This document shows, in pieces, positions 17,921 to 28,059 of a stretch of DNA of 64,000 bases. Under the pieces are notes generated by a model that did not search any database, was not told the DNA's origin, and saw nothing but the letters and a program-made list of their open reading frames with translations. The number at the start of each line of letters is the position of its first letter. Within the stretch, counting starts at the first letter, position 1. The DNA lies in the NCBI GenBank assembly GCA_031267825.1, contig JAIRYJ010000005.1, positions 1-64,000 on the forward strand, read 5' to 3'. A program made the translations under genes and the position numbers. This DNA is from Bifidobacteriaceae bacterium. Its GTDB lineage: Bacteria > Actinomycetota > Actinomycetes > Actinomycetales > WQXJ01.

Positions 17921-20062
17921 CTGGTACATCCGGGTGTCAATTGAACGCGGTGGCGTCAAGCGGGTCCGCACCTCTGCCAGCAGACTGGTCGGCGGCCGAC
18001 CGGCCGGCAGTCCCTGGGTGATCGCCAGGCGTGCCGCCTGGAGTCCGTACCACAGGTCAAGCAGGACATTGTCGCCTTCGCGCAGACCGGCCCACGGCCG
18101 GTCAAACAAGGCTTCAACAAAGTCCAATTTGCCTAAGGCGAGGGCGGCGGTGCCGGCTTGAAGGGAGATTTTCTCGGATGTTTGGGACGCCTCGGTTAGT
18201 CCCTCAAAGACGGACCAGGCCAGGTCAGCTCGCCCGGCGGCGTTGGCTAGAGCCAGGTACTCCTCGGCGTAGGCCAGCTCGGTCTCCGCCCGGCTTTCGT
18301 CCGCCCCGCCATCATCCCCGGAGTCGCCACCAGCCCGCCGCGAGACTACCTCCCAGGCCCGTCCGAGCCATTCCAGTCCGGCGTCTAACTGGCCGCGGGC
18401 GGCCGCCGCCTGGGCCAAATTACGCATCGCCAGCGGATCTCCACTCTCGGCCGCCTCCCGCCAAAGGCTCTCAGCCCGCTCCGGGTTCAAGTTCTCCCAT
18501 TCCAGCAAACCCAAATGAACCAAGGTATGAGCCTGACGCTCCACCTCCAGACTGCCTTCCAGCAGTGGCCGCCAAGCCGGGTCAACCATGTAAGAGGCCT
18601 GACCAGTTGGAACGGGCATCCGCCCGGTGTGCCACAAGTCGAGCCATGGCGCCTGAGCCGCCCCCAATGAACTCGCCGGATAGCCGAAGCCCTCAGGTAG
18701 TGATCCAGCCCGGCGTTCAGCCTCCAAGGCTCCCCAACCGGTTCCCTCAGCTAGTAAGTCTTGGTCCGCTACCTGGCGGCGCGCACGGCACCGGGCGTCG
18801 GCATCGGCCTGATTCAAAAACCCAACCGGCACCAAACGCTCCACCTCAGCGGCGATCCGTGTCTGGGCCGACTCCCACGGGCCCTCAGCCAAGGCTGGGT
18901 CTAGCTGCGTCCCACCAAAAACCTGGGTGAACTCGATCTCCCCACCGGCCGCTAGCCGCGCGCCGTGAAGCTGACTTGGCGCCAGACCGGCTTGCAGCTC
19001 AAGGTAAGAACTCTGACCAGGGGTGGACAGGTAATCCTGCCACCAGCGGCCACCTGGATGTGACCCCCAGCAGAACATTTTGCGGAAGCGCAGCGCCTGG
19101 GTTGAACGTTCAAAGAAGAGTTCGCCGTCCGGTTGGGAGCAAGCTTCCCATGGGGCCGGATCGGTGAGCGGGTTCTGGAAGAAGTATTCACTGGCCCGGC
19201 TGTAGGCCGCCGGATAGGTCGCGTCAAAGGTTTGGCCATCCTCAGTTAGGAACGGCAGACGGGCGTGGCCAAAGAAGACTGGCGCCGACGCCACCGCGGC
19301 TGAGTCAGCCAGGCCACCGTGTTGGCGTAACCAGGCGGCTTGGGCGGGAGCATCCTGGTAGATGATCTCCGGTGTGCCGGAAAAGACCCGCGTCTGGTCG
19401 GTTTGCGGCACCGCTGTGTTGGTCCACCAGTACAGCGAGACAGCTACCGGCCCGGGGTTGACGATCCGCACATGAGCTTCGAGCAGGGCTTGGCCTGGCG
19501 GCAGTCGGAAGTCAATTTGCCAGAGCAAGCCACGTTGGCGCTCGTATTGCCAGATCCGTAGGGCGGCGGCTTTTCCGTTTTGTCCGATGCCGTCCCCCGT
19601 TTCCCGTACCAGGCCAGCTAAGACGGGTTCACAAGTTGAGCAAGCATGCCCATATTGCCCAATGTTCCATTCGATTCCACCGGCGAACCAGGCGTCACGG
19701 ATGGCTAGGTTGCACGGCTGGAACACCGGATTGGTGAACAAGAGTTGACGACCGGTGGTGAGGTCGGTCAAAGAGTAGAGCCGTCCGCCAAAGTCAGTCA
19801 GGAAAACCGCCCGCAAAAGATCGTTGCTGAGCACAGCGGTCCGCAGGCTAGCGGGCTGGCTGGCCCGGCCGTAACGGTCTTGCGTAAGGTAGGGCAGGAC
19901 CCGCCGGGCGGCGTCCTGTCCAAGGCCTTGCTGTTCACCTGGCGCCAGGCTGCCGTTGCTCCTAACTGGCAGGTCACGGCGCTGGTCACGGAGTCGCGGG
20001 AGGGGAGATTGGCCGATCTCAGTCCACCCGGGCAGGGTGATCGAGCCTAATGAAATGTCCAT
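17915..20062 (-). CDS. DUF5107 domain protein (carbohydrate-related, TPR-like C-terminus)
   Basis: RTAVLSNDLLRAVFLTDFGGRLYSLTDLTTGRQLLFTNPVFQPCNLAIRDAWFAGGIEWNIGQYGH. Confidence 0.85.
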   Translation of the reverse strand: MDISLGSITLPGWTEIGQSPLPRLRDQRRDLPVRSNGSLAPGEQQGLGQDAARRVLPYLTQDRYGRASQPASLRTAVLSNDLLRAVFLTDFGGRLYSLTDLTTGRQLLFTNPVFQPCNLAIRDAWFAGGIEWNIGQYGHACSTCEPVLAGLVRETGDGIGQNGKAAALRIWQYERQRGLLWQIDFRLPPGQALLEAHVRIVNPGPVAVSLYWWTNTAVPQTDQTRVFSGTPEIIYQDAPAQAAWLRQHGGLADSAAVASAPVFFGHARLPFLTEDGQTFDATYPAAYSRASEYFFQNPLTDPAPWEACSQPDGELFFERSTQALRFRKMFCWGSHPGGRWWQDYLSTPGQSSYLELQAGLAPSQLHGARLAAGGEIEFTQVFGGTQLDPALAEGPWESAQTRIAAEVERLVPVGFLNQADADARCRARRQVADQDLLAEGTGWGALEAERRAGSLPEGFGYPASSLGAAQAPWLDLWHTGRMPVPTGQASYMVDPAWRPLLEGSLEVERQAHTLVHLGLLEWENLNPERAESLWREAAESGDPLAMRNLAQAAAARGQLDAGLEWLGRAWEVVSRRAGGDSGDDGGADESRAETELAYAEEYLALANAAGRADLAWSVFEGLTEASQTSEKISLQAGTAALALGKLDFVEALFDRPWAGLREGDNVLLDLWYGLQAARLAITQGLPAGRPPTSLLAEVRTRLTPPRSIDTRMYQG

Positions 20063-20253
20063 CTGATAGGTTCCGTTCAGTTCTCAAGCAAACAGCCTGA
20101 CCCGCAGGATTTACACAACTGTTATGAACTAACAAGCTACACCCGGTGACTGTTCGTGATAAAGTCACCCCTGGAACGATCATGTTCGAGCATCCAAGGG
20201 TGGATGATCTGTCACCCGGCGGTTCGAACCAGAGCGGAAGTAAGAGGTAGGCA

Positions 20254-21024
20254 GTGGCTGAAACGTTGGCCCGCTATTCGGGTGAGGTTAGCGAGCGCCT
20301 GCGCGCGATTGACCAACTGGCCGCCAGCGGCGGCCTTGACCCGGCGGTCCAAATCATGGCGGCCAGCCTTCAAGCTGGCGGTGTCCTGCAAGCCTTCGGC
20401 ACCGGCCATTCGCAAGCCTTCGCCATGGAGATCGCCGGGCGGGCCGGCGGGTTCATCCCAACTCACGCCATCCGCCTAGAAGACCTTGTTTTGCTGGGTA
20501 AACGGCCCGTCACAGCGATCGGCACGGCCGAATTCGAACGCGATTTCACCGTCGCCGATGAACTCTATGAGCTTTACCAAATCGAACCGGCCGACGCTTT
20601 CCTGATCGCCTCCAACTCTGGTGCTAACGGTTCAACCGTCGGTTTGGCGTTGCGCGCCAAGCGGGAAGGCCACCAAGTCATAGCTGTCACCAGTTTGCTT
20701 CACTCCCAGGCGGTGGTCTCCAAACACCCCTCCGGTCAGCGCTTGTTTGAAGTCGCTGACGTGGTGATAGACAACTTGGCGCCCTTCGGAGACGCCGTCA
20801 TTGAGTCGCCCGACGGCATCGCGACAGGCGCTGTTTCATCGATTACGGCGGCTTACATAGCCCAGCTGTTAACCTTGGCGACAGGCCAACGTCTACGCCG
20901 GGCGGGCATCGTTCCACCGATCTACTTATCGGCCAACATCCCAGGTGGTGACGAACATAACAACGCTCTTGAGGAGCGGTTCGGCCGCCGTGTCAAACCC
21001 TACAGATACCTGCCGGAAGCTTGA
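20254..21024 (+). CDS. SIS domain protein (phosphosugar-binding, UPF0309-like)
   Basis: LQAFGTGHSQAFAMEIAGRAGG, LIASNSGANGSTVGLALRAKREGHQVIAVTS. Confidence 0.85.
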   Translation: MAETLARYSGEVSERLRAIDQLAASGGLDPAVQIMAASLQAGGVLQAFGTGHSQAFAMEIAGRAGGFIPTHAIRLEDLVLLGKRPVTAIGTAEFERDFTVADELYELYQIEPADAFLIASNSGANGSTVGLALRAKREGHQVIAVTSLLHSQAVVSKHPSGQRLFEVADVVIDNLAPFGDAVIESPDGIATGAVSSITAAYIAQLLTLATGQRLRRAGIVPPIYLSANIPGGDEHNNALEERFGRRVKPYRYLPEA

Positions 21025-21100
21025 GGCCAACGAATCACCAGGCCCCGAGCGACTGACAGCCGAATCCAAACCAACACCCAACAACCAGGAGATTGAAACT

Positions 21101-22513
21101 ATGAAGAAGCCAACAATTAGGGCGATCGCCTCGGCCGGTGCGGCCGCGCTCGTCATGGGTGCGCTGCTGTCTTGCGCGGCGCCATCGTCCAACTCCGGCG
21201 ATGAGCCGACCGGTGGTGGTGGCGGCGAGGTAACCGCCGACAACCCGTTCGGTCTAGCGGCCGGCACATCAATTGACGCCGTCGTATTCGACGGCGGCTA
21301 TCACACTGACTATGTCGACTTCGCTGGTGAAGTCCTCAAGGCCAAGTTCCCAGATGTGACTGTCAAGGTCACAGCCACTTCCGAGATCAACGCTGAAATG
21401 CAGCCCCGGTTCGTTGGAGGCAACCCGCCTGACCTGCTAGACAACCAAGGCGCCCAGCAAATCCCGCTGGCCTCCGTGATCGAGTCGCTGGCCACCTGGG
21501 ATGACCTGTGGGAAGCCGAAAACTATGAAGGTGTCAAGATTTCCGATGCCGTCTATCCAGGTATCCGTGAAACCGGCACCTACAACGGCCGGTTTGTCCA
21601 GGTGCCTTATGTCATGACAGCTTGGGCTTTCTACTATTCGCAGTCACTGTTCGACGAGAACTCGTGGACTCCGCCAAAGACTTGGGACGAAGCCCTAACG
21701 CTGTGCGAATCGGCTAAAGCCAAAGACCTGAAACTCTTCGTCTGGGGTAAAGAAGCCGCCTCATACTGGAAGTATCTGGCCCTTGACTCAGCCGTCAAGC
21801 AGGGTGGTGTTGAGATCGTTGAGCGGATCGCCAACCTTGAGCCAGGCGCCTGGGACGATCCAACTCTGAGGTCAGTTTTGGACAAGTTCAAGCAGGTAAT
21901 TGACAACCAGTGCTTCATCCCTGGTGGTTCCGGCCAGCAGTTCACCCAAGCTCAAGCCCAATGGTCAAATGACAAGAGCGCGCTGCTCTATTACACCGGC
22001 TCTTGGATTGAGAATGAGATGGCTCAGGCCACCGCCGATAACTTCCAGATGACGGCCTGGCCGCCACTGGTAGTTGATGAGGCGACCGCCGCGTTGCCGT
22101 TCGCCGCGATTGACTCCGGCGCTGATGAGAAGTTTGTTCTGCCAGCCGATTCAGCGAACATCGCTGGCGGTAAAGAACTGATGCGAGCCATGCTGTCAAA
22201 GGAGGCCGCCTCTAACTTCGCTAAGACACGGCTCGCCCCGACAATCGTCAAAGACACCGTGCCGGCTGATGGTTTCGGTTCAACCGCCCTGGCCTCAACT
22301 GTCAAACTGATCTCCGAATCCGGTGAATCTACTTTCAGTTGGTCCTTCGGCGGCTACGACACGTACTATGCCTTCGGCCCGGATGAGCTGGTCATTTGGA
22401 ACGCTTTCCTGGACGGGCAGAAGACCGTTGACGAGCTGATCGCTGACGAGGAAGCCTTAGGTGTTAGGGCTGCTTCTGACGCTAATGTCGAGAAGGTTAA
22501 GTACTCCTTCTAA
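21101..22513 (+). CDS. Carbohydrate ABC transporter substrate-binding lipoprotein
   Basis: Lipobox LLSCAAPS; solute-binding family 1 sequence; NgcE-like by resemblance only. ATG at 21101 with upstream AGGAG. Confidence 0.85.
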   Translation: MKKPTIRAIASAGAAALVMGALLSCAAPSSNSGDEPTGGGGGEVTADNPFGLAAGTSIDAVVFDGGYHTDYVDFAGEVLKAKFPDVTVKVTATSEINAEMQPRFVGGNPPDLLDNQGAQQIPLASVIESLATWDDLWEAENYEGVKISDAVYPGIRETGTYNGRFVQVPYVMTAWAFYYSQSLFDENSWTPPKTWDEALTLCESAKAKDLKLFVWGKEAASYWKYLALDSAVKQGGVEIVERIANLEPGAWDDPTLRSVLDKFKQVIDNQCFIPGGSGQQFTQAQAQWSNDKSALLYYTGSWIENEMAQATADNFQMTAWPPLVVDEATAALPFAAIDSGADEKFVLPADSANIAGGKELMRAMLSKEAASNFAKTRLAPTIVKDTVPADGFGSTALASTVKLISESGESTFSWSFGGYDTYYAFGPDELVIWNAFLDGQKTVDELIADEEALGVRAASDANVEKVKYSF

Positions 22514-22531
22514 ACATGGTTCATTAGCCCA

Positions 22532-23533
22532 GTGTCAACTATGACGACAACTACGGGACCGGGCAGCCGGCGCAGGCGGGTTGCCCGGTTCCGTCAACGT
22601 TTAACCTTTGACCGCATCAGCTTTGTGGCGGTCTTTTTGATCCTGCCTTTGGCGATCTTTGGCGTGTTCGAGTTGTCGCCCTATATTCAGGCGTTCTACT
22701 ACGCCATGACGAACTGGGGCGGCTTCTCGGCGGAGATGGACTTTGTCGGATTCGACAACTTCATCAAGCTGACGTCGGACGCCAAGTTCCTCAGAGCGGC
22801 CGCCAACTCGGCTCTGCTCTGCGCCGTCCTGCCGACCCTCACCTTGGTGACCGCCTTCGCCATCGCGGTTGTGGTGACAACCGGCGGGCCAATCATTGGC
22901 CGGGTCACCGGGTTGAAAGGTGGCGGCTTCTACCGCGTCATCTCCTTCTTCCCGTACACCGTCCCGGCGATCGTGATTGGTCTGATCTGGGCTCAGGTAT
23001 ATGACCCAACTCGGGGCTTACTGAACGGGTTCCTCAAACTGATCGGATTGGACCAGTTTGATGGGTTCCCTTGGATCGGTAACGTCCACACCGCCATGCC
23101 TGCCTCAATGTTTGTTATCTTGTGGGGCTTTGTCGGCTTTTACACCATCTTGTTCGTGGCCGCCATCAAAGGCATACCGGCCGAAACCTATGAGGCGGCC
23201 CGGATTGACGGGGCGGGCCGCTTCCGGACCGCGGTTTCGATCGCCTTGCCGCAGGTTCTGGATTCGGTTCAGACGTCATATATCTACCTTGGGCTGACAG
23301 TCATCGACTCGTTCGTTTACATGCGGGTCCTTAACGCCCAAGGCGGCCCTGATTTCTCCACTTTGACCATCACCCAGGATCTGCATATGGAGGCGTTCAC
23401 CCGCGGGCAGTTTGGTTACGCCACTTCAATGGGCGTGGTGCTGGCCGCCATCACCATGCTTTACGCCGGGATTATCTTCTTGATCTTCCGGCTGATCCGT
23501 GGCAAGGATACCGATTTGGGGTCAGCCGCATGA
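22532..23533 (+). CDS. Sugar ABC transporter permease
   Basis: Six-TM permease with EAA motif (ETYEAARIDGAGRFRTAVSIALPQ). Confidence 0.9.
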   Translation: MSTMTTTTGPGSRRRRVARFRQRLTFDRISFVAVFLILPLAIFGVFELSPYIQAFYYAMTNWGGFSAEMDFVGFDNFIKLTSDAKFLRAAANSALLCAVLPTLTLVTAFAIAVVVTTGGPIIGRVTGLKGGGFYRVISFFPYTVPAIVIGLIWAQVYDPTRGLLNGFLKLIGLDQFDGFPWIGNVHTAMPASMFVILWGFVGFYTILFVAAIKGIPAETYEAARIDGAGRFRTAVSIALPQVLDSVQTSYIYLGLTVIDSFVYMRVLNAQGGPDFSTLTITQDLHMEAFTRGQFGYATSMGVVLAAITMLYAGIIFLIFRLIRGKDTDLGSAA

Positions 23534-24474
23534 GCCGCTCTAAAACACCTCAAGAGCCTTCAGCGGGGGTGGCGCCCCAGACGGGTAGCGCACCCCAGAC
23601 GGTCGAGGCGCGCCAGACCGGCCGGGTACACCAGATCCGCTCCACAGCCTCCGACAAAGCGGTCGCGACCGCCTCACACACCTTGTTGGGGATCTGGTCA
23701 GTCATCGTCATTGTGCCGTTCTTATGGACACTGATTTCCAGTTTCAAAACCTCGGCTCAGATTCTTTCCTCACCGTTCTCCTTGCCGGACAAACTCCACT
23801 TCGAGAACTACATCAACGCCTGGAACACCGCCGGGATTGGCCGGTTCTTCTTCAATACGATCCTGGTGGTTGGTTCGGCCTTATTCCTGACCATGATGCT
23901 AGGTGCGATGCTGGCCTATGTGCTGGCCCGTTTCCGGTTCCCCGGCAACAGGCTGATTTACAACGTCATGCTGGCGGCGATGAGCTTCCCAGTTTTCTTG
24001 GCCATTGTGCCGTTGTTCTTCATTTTGAAAAACATGCTGCTCCTGGACACGTTACCTGGCCTGATCATTACTTACGTAGCGTTCTCATTGCCGTTCACAA
24101 TGTTCTTCCTCTACGCCTTCTTCAAACAGCTGCCACAAGACATTTATGAGGCGGCGGTAGTTGATGGAGCCGGTGAATGGCGGACGTTCTTCCAAGTCAT
24201 GTTGCCAATGTCAACTCCTGGAATAGCGTCAGTGTCGATCTTGAACTTCCTTGGCCTATGGAACCAGTACCTCCTGCCGTTGGTCCTCAATCCGAGCCAG
24301 GAGAATTGGGTGCTTTCCCAGGGGATGGCCTCATTCGCTTCGAAAGCCGGTTACGCGGTTGACTTTGGGGCGCTGTTCGCGGCGGCCGTCATTACGATCA
24401 TCCCGGTGCTGGTGATCTATGTGATCTTCCAGCGCAGGCTGCAAGGCTCGGTGTCTCAAGGCACTTTCCGGTGA
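23530..24474 (+). CDS. Carbohydrate ABC transporter permease
   Basis: EAA motif DIYEAAVVDGAGEWRTFFQVMLPMSTPG; ATGA overlap with the upstream permease. Confidence 0.9.
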   Translation: MSRSKTPQEPSAGVAPQTGSAPQTVEARQTGRVHQIRSTASDKAVATASHTLLGIWSVIVIVPFLWTLISSFKTSAQILSSPFSLPDKLHFENYINAWNTAGIGRFFFNTILVVGSALFLTMMLGAMLAYVLARFRFPGNRLIYNVMLAAMSFPVFLAIVPLFFILKNMLLLDTLPGLIITYVAFSLPFTMFFLYAFFKQLPQDIYEAAVVDGAGEWRTFFQVMLPMSTPGIASVSILNFLGLWNQYLLPLVLNPSQENWVLSQGMASFASKAGYAVDFGALFAAAVITIIPVLVIYVIFQRRLQGSVSQGTFR

Positions 24475-25610
24475 CGGAAGGCGCCGTGCCATATGTCATC
24501 GCGGTTGACGCGGGTGGCACCTCGACCAGATGCAGCGTGGCGACGCTGGATGGGCGCTGCCTCGGTTACGGCGCGTCAGGTGCTGGCAACCCTGTCTCGG
24601 TAGGGGCCGATGCCGCCCTGGCGGCCTTCGCTCAAGCCATCAGTGCCGCTCTACTTGAGGCCACGTTAGCTGAGCCGAGTTTGGCCGGGGCCGGTTTGGC
24701 TGGGGTTGACCTGGCTCGGGCTGGGGAGGTGGCTGGGTTTAGCCTGGCCGGGCATGAGGCGGTCCAGGTGGTGGTTTCGATGGCTGGTGGAATCTCCACC
24801 GGGCAGTGGCCCGCTTTCCGGGCGATGCTCGCCGGTTTAGGCATCAACCAGGAACCCGCCATGAAGAGTGACCTGTTAGGTAACTTCTGCTCCGGTACAC
24901 CTGAACTGTCTGGTTATGTGCTGGACGCTGGTACTGGTTCAGGCGCGGTCCGGATCGAAGATGGTGTCAGCAGTCGGACGGCTGACGGTTTGGGCTGGTT
25001 ACTGGGTGATGCTGGGTCAGGTTTCTGGATCGGGTCACAGGCTGTTAGGGCGGCCTTCGCTGACGTGGATGGCCGTGGGCCCGCCACCAGGTTAACTGAC
25101 CTGGTTTTCGCCCGGCTTGGTTTGGATTTTGTGCGGGCTGGGACCGGCCAAAACCAAACCGAGGGCCGGCCTGCGGTGACGTTGGAAGGATTGCGCCTGA
25201 TTTACGAATTGGCGCCGATCGAGCTGTCACGCTTCGCGTCGGCCGCTTTTGAGGCGGCCGGTGACCAGGTGGCGGACGCCATAGTGGACCGGGCGATCGG
25301 CCAGTTAGCGGGCACGATGCGGGCCGTGCTGCGGCCGGAAATCACCGGGCCGGTTGTCTTGGCTGGTGGTGTCCTGACAGCCAACCGTGGGTTCCGTGAT
25401 CGCCTGATCGAACGGTTGAGGCCAGATCTACCTCAAGCGACCTTCTTGCCGGTGGCTGACGGCATGGTTGGTGCGTTGATGCTGGCCTTACGCCAGGCCG
25501 GGCTTGAGGCCGGCCCTGAGCGGTTCGACCGTCTCAGCCGGACCCTGGCCGCTCTGCCATCGCGCGGAACTCAGCTGCGGGTGACACCGCCGTTAGCGCC
25601 CCAACCGTGA
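24471..25610 (+). CDS. BadF/BadG/BcrA/BcrD-family ATPase, likely N-acetylhexosamine kinase
   Basis: VIAVDAGGTSTRCSVATLDG, GTGSGAVRI, GWLLGDAGSGFWIG, VVLAGGVL. Confidence 0.85.
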   Translation: MTEGAVPYVIAVDAGGTSTRCSVATLDGRCLGYGASGAGNPVSVGADAALAAFAQAISAALLEATLAEPSLAGAGLAGVDLARAGEVAGFSLAGHEAVQVVVSMAGGISTGQWPAFRAMLAGLGINQEPAMKSDLLGNFCSGTPELSGYVLDAGTGSGAVRIEDGVSSRTADGLGWLLGDAGSGFWIGSQAVRAAFADVDGRGPATRLTDLVFARLGLDFVRAGTGQNQTEGRPAVTLEGLRLIYELAPIELSRFASAAFEAAGDQVADAIVDRAIGQLAGTMRAVLRPEITGPVVLAGGVLTANRGFRDRLIERLRPDLPQATFLPVADGMVGALMLALRQAGLEAGPERFDRLSRTLAALPSRGTQLRVTPPLAPQP

Positions 25611-26947
25611 AGCCACCGGCCGTGACCAACCCGCCGGTGGGCAGACCAGCCGTTGGTAGCCAGTCGGCGAAGAAGTCGGCCGGGGGAACGCAGCCAGGGG
25701 ACGGGATCGCCTTGGCGGTGGTGGGCGCTGGACAACGCGGCACACTCTATGCCCGGATTGCCCGGCGGCTGGGCGCCAAGATCGCCTCTGTGGCTAACCC
25801 TGGGGCCACCCGGCGGGACCGCTTCGGTGACGAGTTCGATCTGCCGCCAAACCGCCGTTACGCCACTTGGCAAGAGATGCTGGAAGACAGCCCAGCTTGG
25901 GACGCTGTGGTGGTGGCCAGCCCCGACACCGAACACGCCGAGCCGGGCGTGGCCGCACTGGAACAGGGCCACCACCTGCTGCTGGAAAAACCACTCGCCA
26001 CCAATCCAGCCGCCGCCAGCCAGTTGGCAGCGGCGGCCGCCGCTTCCGGCAAGGTGACAGCGGTTTGCCATGTGCTGCGCTATTCGCCCTCAGGCCGGGC
26101 CTTGGCCGATACGATCAGACAAGGACTGATCGGACAGGTGACTGGTATCACCCATTTTCAGCCAATCGGCTGGTGGCACTTCGCGCATTCGTTTGTGCGT
26201 GGCTCCTGGCGCAGCCAAGCTGACGGTTCATCACTGCTCGAAGCCATGGGCGTTCACGACATCGACTGGGTGGCTGGCCTGGTTCAGGCGCCAGTCGAAC
26301 GTGTCATCTCATTTGGATCGCTGCAGCATTTTCGGCCGGAGCACCGCCCGCCGGGTGCGGCTGACCGCTGCCAGGACTGCCCGGCCGAGCCGACCTGCCC
26401 ATATTCGGCGGTGCGAATCTACGGCCGGTTCTTGGATCATCCGCTCTACAGTGACTGGCCGTTGAGAGTCGTGACGCCGGAGGCGACACCGGCCGCATTA
26501 GCCCAGGCTTTGCGGACCGGCCCCTACGGCCAGTGTGTCTACCTTGGCCTAAATGACGTGGTAGATCATCAAACGGTCAACTTGGAATTGGCTGGTGGGG
26601 CGGTCATCGACGTGACGTTGAGCGCTTTTTGGGAAATGGCGGCCCGGTCAACCCGGGTCCTGGGGACGCGCGGTTGCCTGGAATACGACGGCCAGCATCT
26701 GTCATGGTTTGACTTCGCCTCAGGCGAGCGCCGTGACATCACGCCGCAAGTCTCAGGTGACGCCGGTGGCGTCTACGCTTCGGGCGATGAAGGCCTCATC
26801 AGGGCTTTCCTTGAAGCGGTCCGGGCGGAAGACCCGAGCCTGGTGCCATCTTCGGTGGCGGAAAGCCACCGCACTTTGAAACTGGTCTGGGCGGCGGAAC
26901 AGGCCCGGTGCAGCGGGCGGGTCATCAGTTTGGCCGGACCAAATTAG
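25607..26947 (+). CDS. Gfo/Idh/MocA family oxidoreductase
   Basis: VVGAGQRGTLYARIARRLG, VVVASPDTEHAEPGVAALEQGHHLLLEKPLA, Cys motif CQDCPAEPTCPYSA. Confidence 0.9.
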   Translation: MKPPAVTNPPVGRPAVGSQSAKKSAGGTQPGDGIALAVVGAGQRGTLYARIARRLGAKIASVANPGATRRDRFGDEFDLPPNRRYATWQEMLEDSPAWDAVVVASPDTEHAEPGVAALEQGHHLLLEKPLATNPAAASQLAAAAAASGKVTAVCHVLRYSPSGRALADTIRQGLIGQVTGITHFQPIGWWHFAHSFVRGSWRSQADGSSLLEAMGVHDIDWVAGLVQAPVERVISFGSLQHFRPEHRPPGAADRCQDCPAEPTCPYSAVRIYGRFLDHPLYSDWPLRVVTPEATPAALAQALRTGPYGQCVYLGLNDVVDHQTVNLELAGGAVIDVTLSAFWEMAARSTRVLGTRGCLEYDGQHLSWFDFASGERRDITPQVSGDAGGVYASGDEGLIRAFLEAVRAEDPSLVPSSVAESHRTLKLVWAAEQARCSGRVISLAGPN

Positions 26948-27021
26948 TCCAGCCCAGCTAGGCCAGCTCCGGTGAACACGATCACAGGTGAACGCGTTTA
27001 CCGAAACCGCACTAGGCCAAG

Positions 27022-28059
27022 TCAGTCGGTCGCGGCCGCGAATAGCGCGGCATAGCGTCGCAACAATTCCGGTGGGACAGTTTTCAGGGTCCCAGTGGCC
27101 GCCTCCAGCGGTACAGTCTCAATCCGCTCACCGCGCAACGCCACCATTACGCCGCTCTGGCCCGCGTGCAAAGCGGTGATCGCGGCCAAACCGAGCCGAC
27201 TGGTCAAAATCCGGTCAAAAGCGGTTGGCACACCGCCGCGCTGAACATGTCCCAGCACAACCGTTCGGGTCTCAACCCCAGCTAACGCCTCCAAGCGTTG
27301 AGCCACAAAACCAGCGATCCCACCCACTTTGACATGGCCGAACTCATCCACCGCGGCCCCCGTCTCACCGGCGATCGCGTCAGATCGCGGCACAGCGCCC
27401 TCCGCCACCACCACCACGGCGTCGCGCCGAGCCCGGACCAAATCCCGGACCCGCTCCGCCATCTGCTCCAAGCCGAAAGGCGCCTCCGGGATCAAAGCGG
27501 CCGCGGCTGAGGCGGCCAACGCCACATGAAGTGCGATCCAGCCCGCGTGCCGACCCATCACCTCAACTACCAGCACCCGGTGATGTGACCGTGAAGTGGT
27601 GCGCAGCCGGTCAACGGCCTCCGTCGCGATCTCGACCGCCGTGGTGAAACCAAAGGTCAGATCAGTTCCGGAGAGGTCGTTGTCGATCGTTTTGGGAACC
27701 CCAACGCAGCGGGTTCCAGCTTGAGCCAAGGCGGTGGCAGCACCCAGCGTGTCCTCGCCGCCGATTGGGATTAAAGCTTCAATGCCCGATGCCGCCAGGT
27801 TGGCTTGGATCCGTGCCACCCGCTCCGGGGTTCCCGCGTTTGTCCGGGAGGTGCCCAAAATTGTGCCGCCGAGCGGAAGTATCTCGGCGACATCGTCCAA
27901 ACCTAACGGAACCGAATCAAGTTCCAGCGGGCCGCGCCAACCATCCAAGAAACCAACGAACTCGTCGCCGTAACGTGTCACCCCTTCGGTCACGACAGCC
28001 CGGATGACGCCGTTCAGTCCGGGGCAATCACCGCCGCCGGTCAACAACCCGATCCTCAT
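27022..28059 (-). CDS. pfkA: 6-phosphofructokinase (group III type)
   Basis: MRIGLLTGGGDCPGLNGVIRAVV, GGEDTLGAA, KTIDNDLSGTD, MGRHAGWIAL, LGHVQRGG. Confidence 0.92.
   Translation of the reverse strand: MRIGLLTGGGDCPGLNGVIRAVVTEGVTRYGDEFVGFLDGWRGPLELDSVPLGLDDVAEILPLGGTILGTSRTNAGTPERVARIQANLAASGIEALIPIGGEDTLGAATALAQAGTRCVGVPKTIDNDLSGTDLTFGFTTAVEIATEAVDRLRTTSRSHHRVLVVEVMGRHAGWIALHVALAASAAAALIPEAPFGLEQMAERVRDLVRARRDAVVVVAEGAVPRSDAIAGETGAAVDEFGHVKVGGIAGFVAQRLEALAGVETRTVVLGHVQRGGVPTAFDRILTSRLGLAAITALHAGQSGVMVALRGERIETVPLEAATGTLKTVPPELLRRYAALFAAATD

Noticed and set aside
18031-18930. 299-aa plus-strand ORF
   Set aside because: Antisense to the DUF5107 gene; Pro/Arg-rich composition typical of shadow ORFs.
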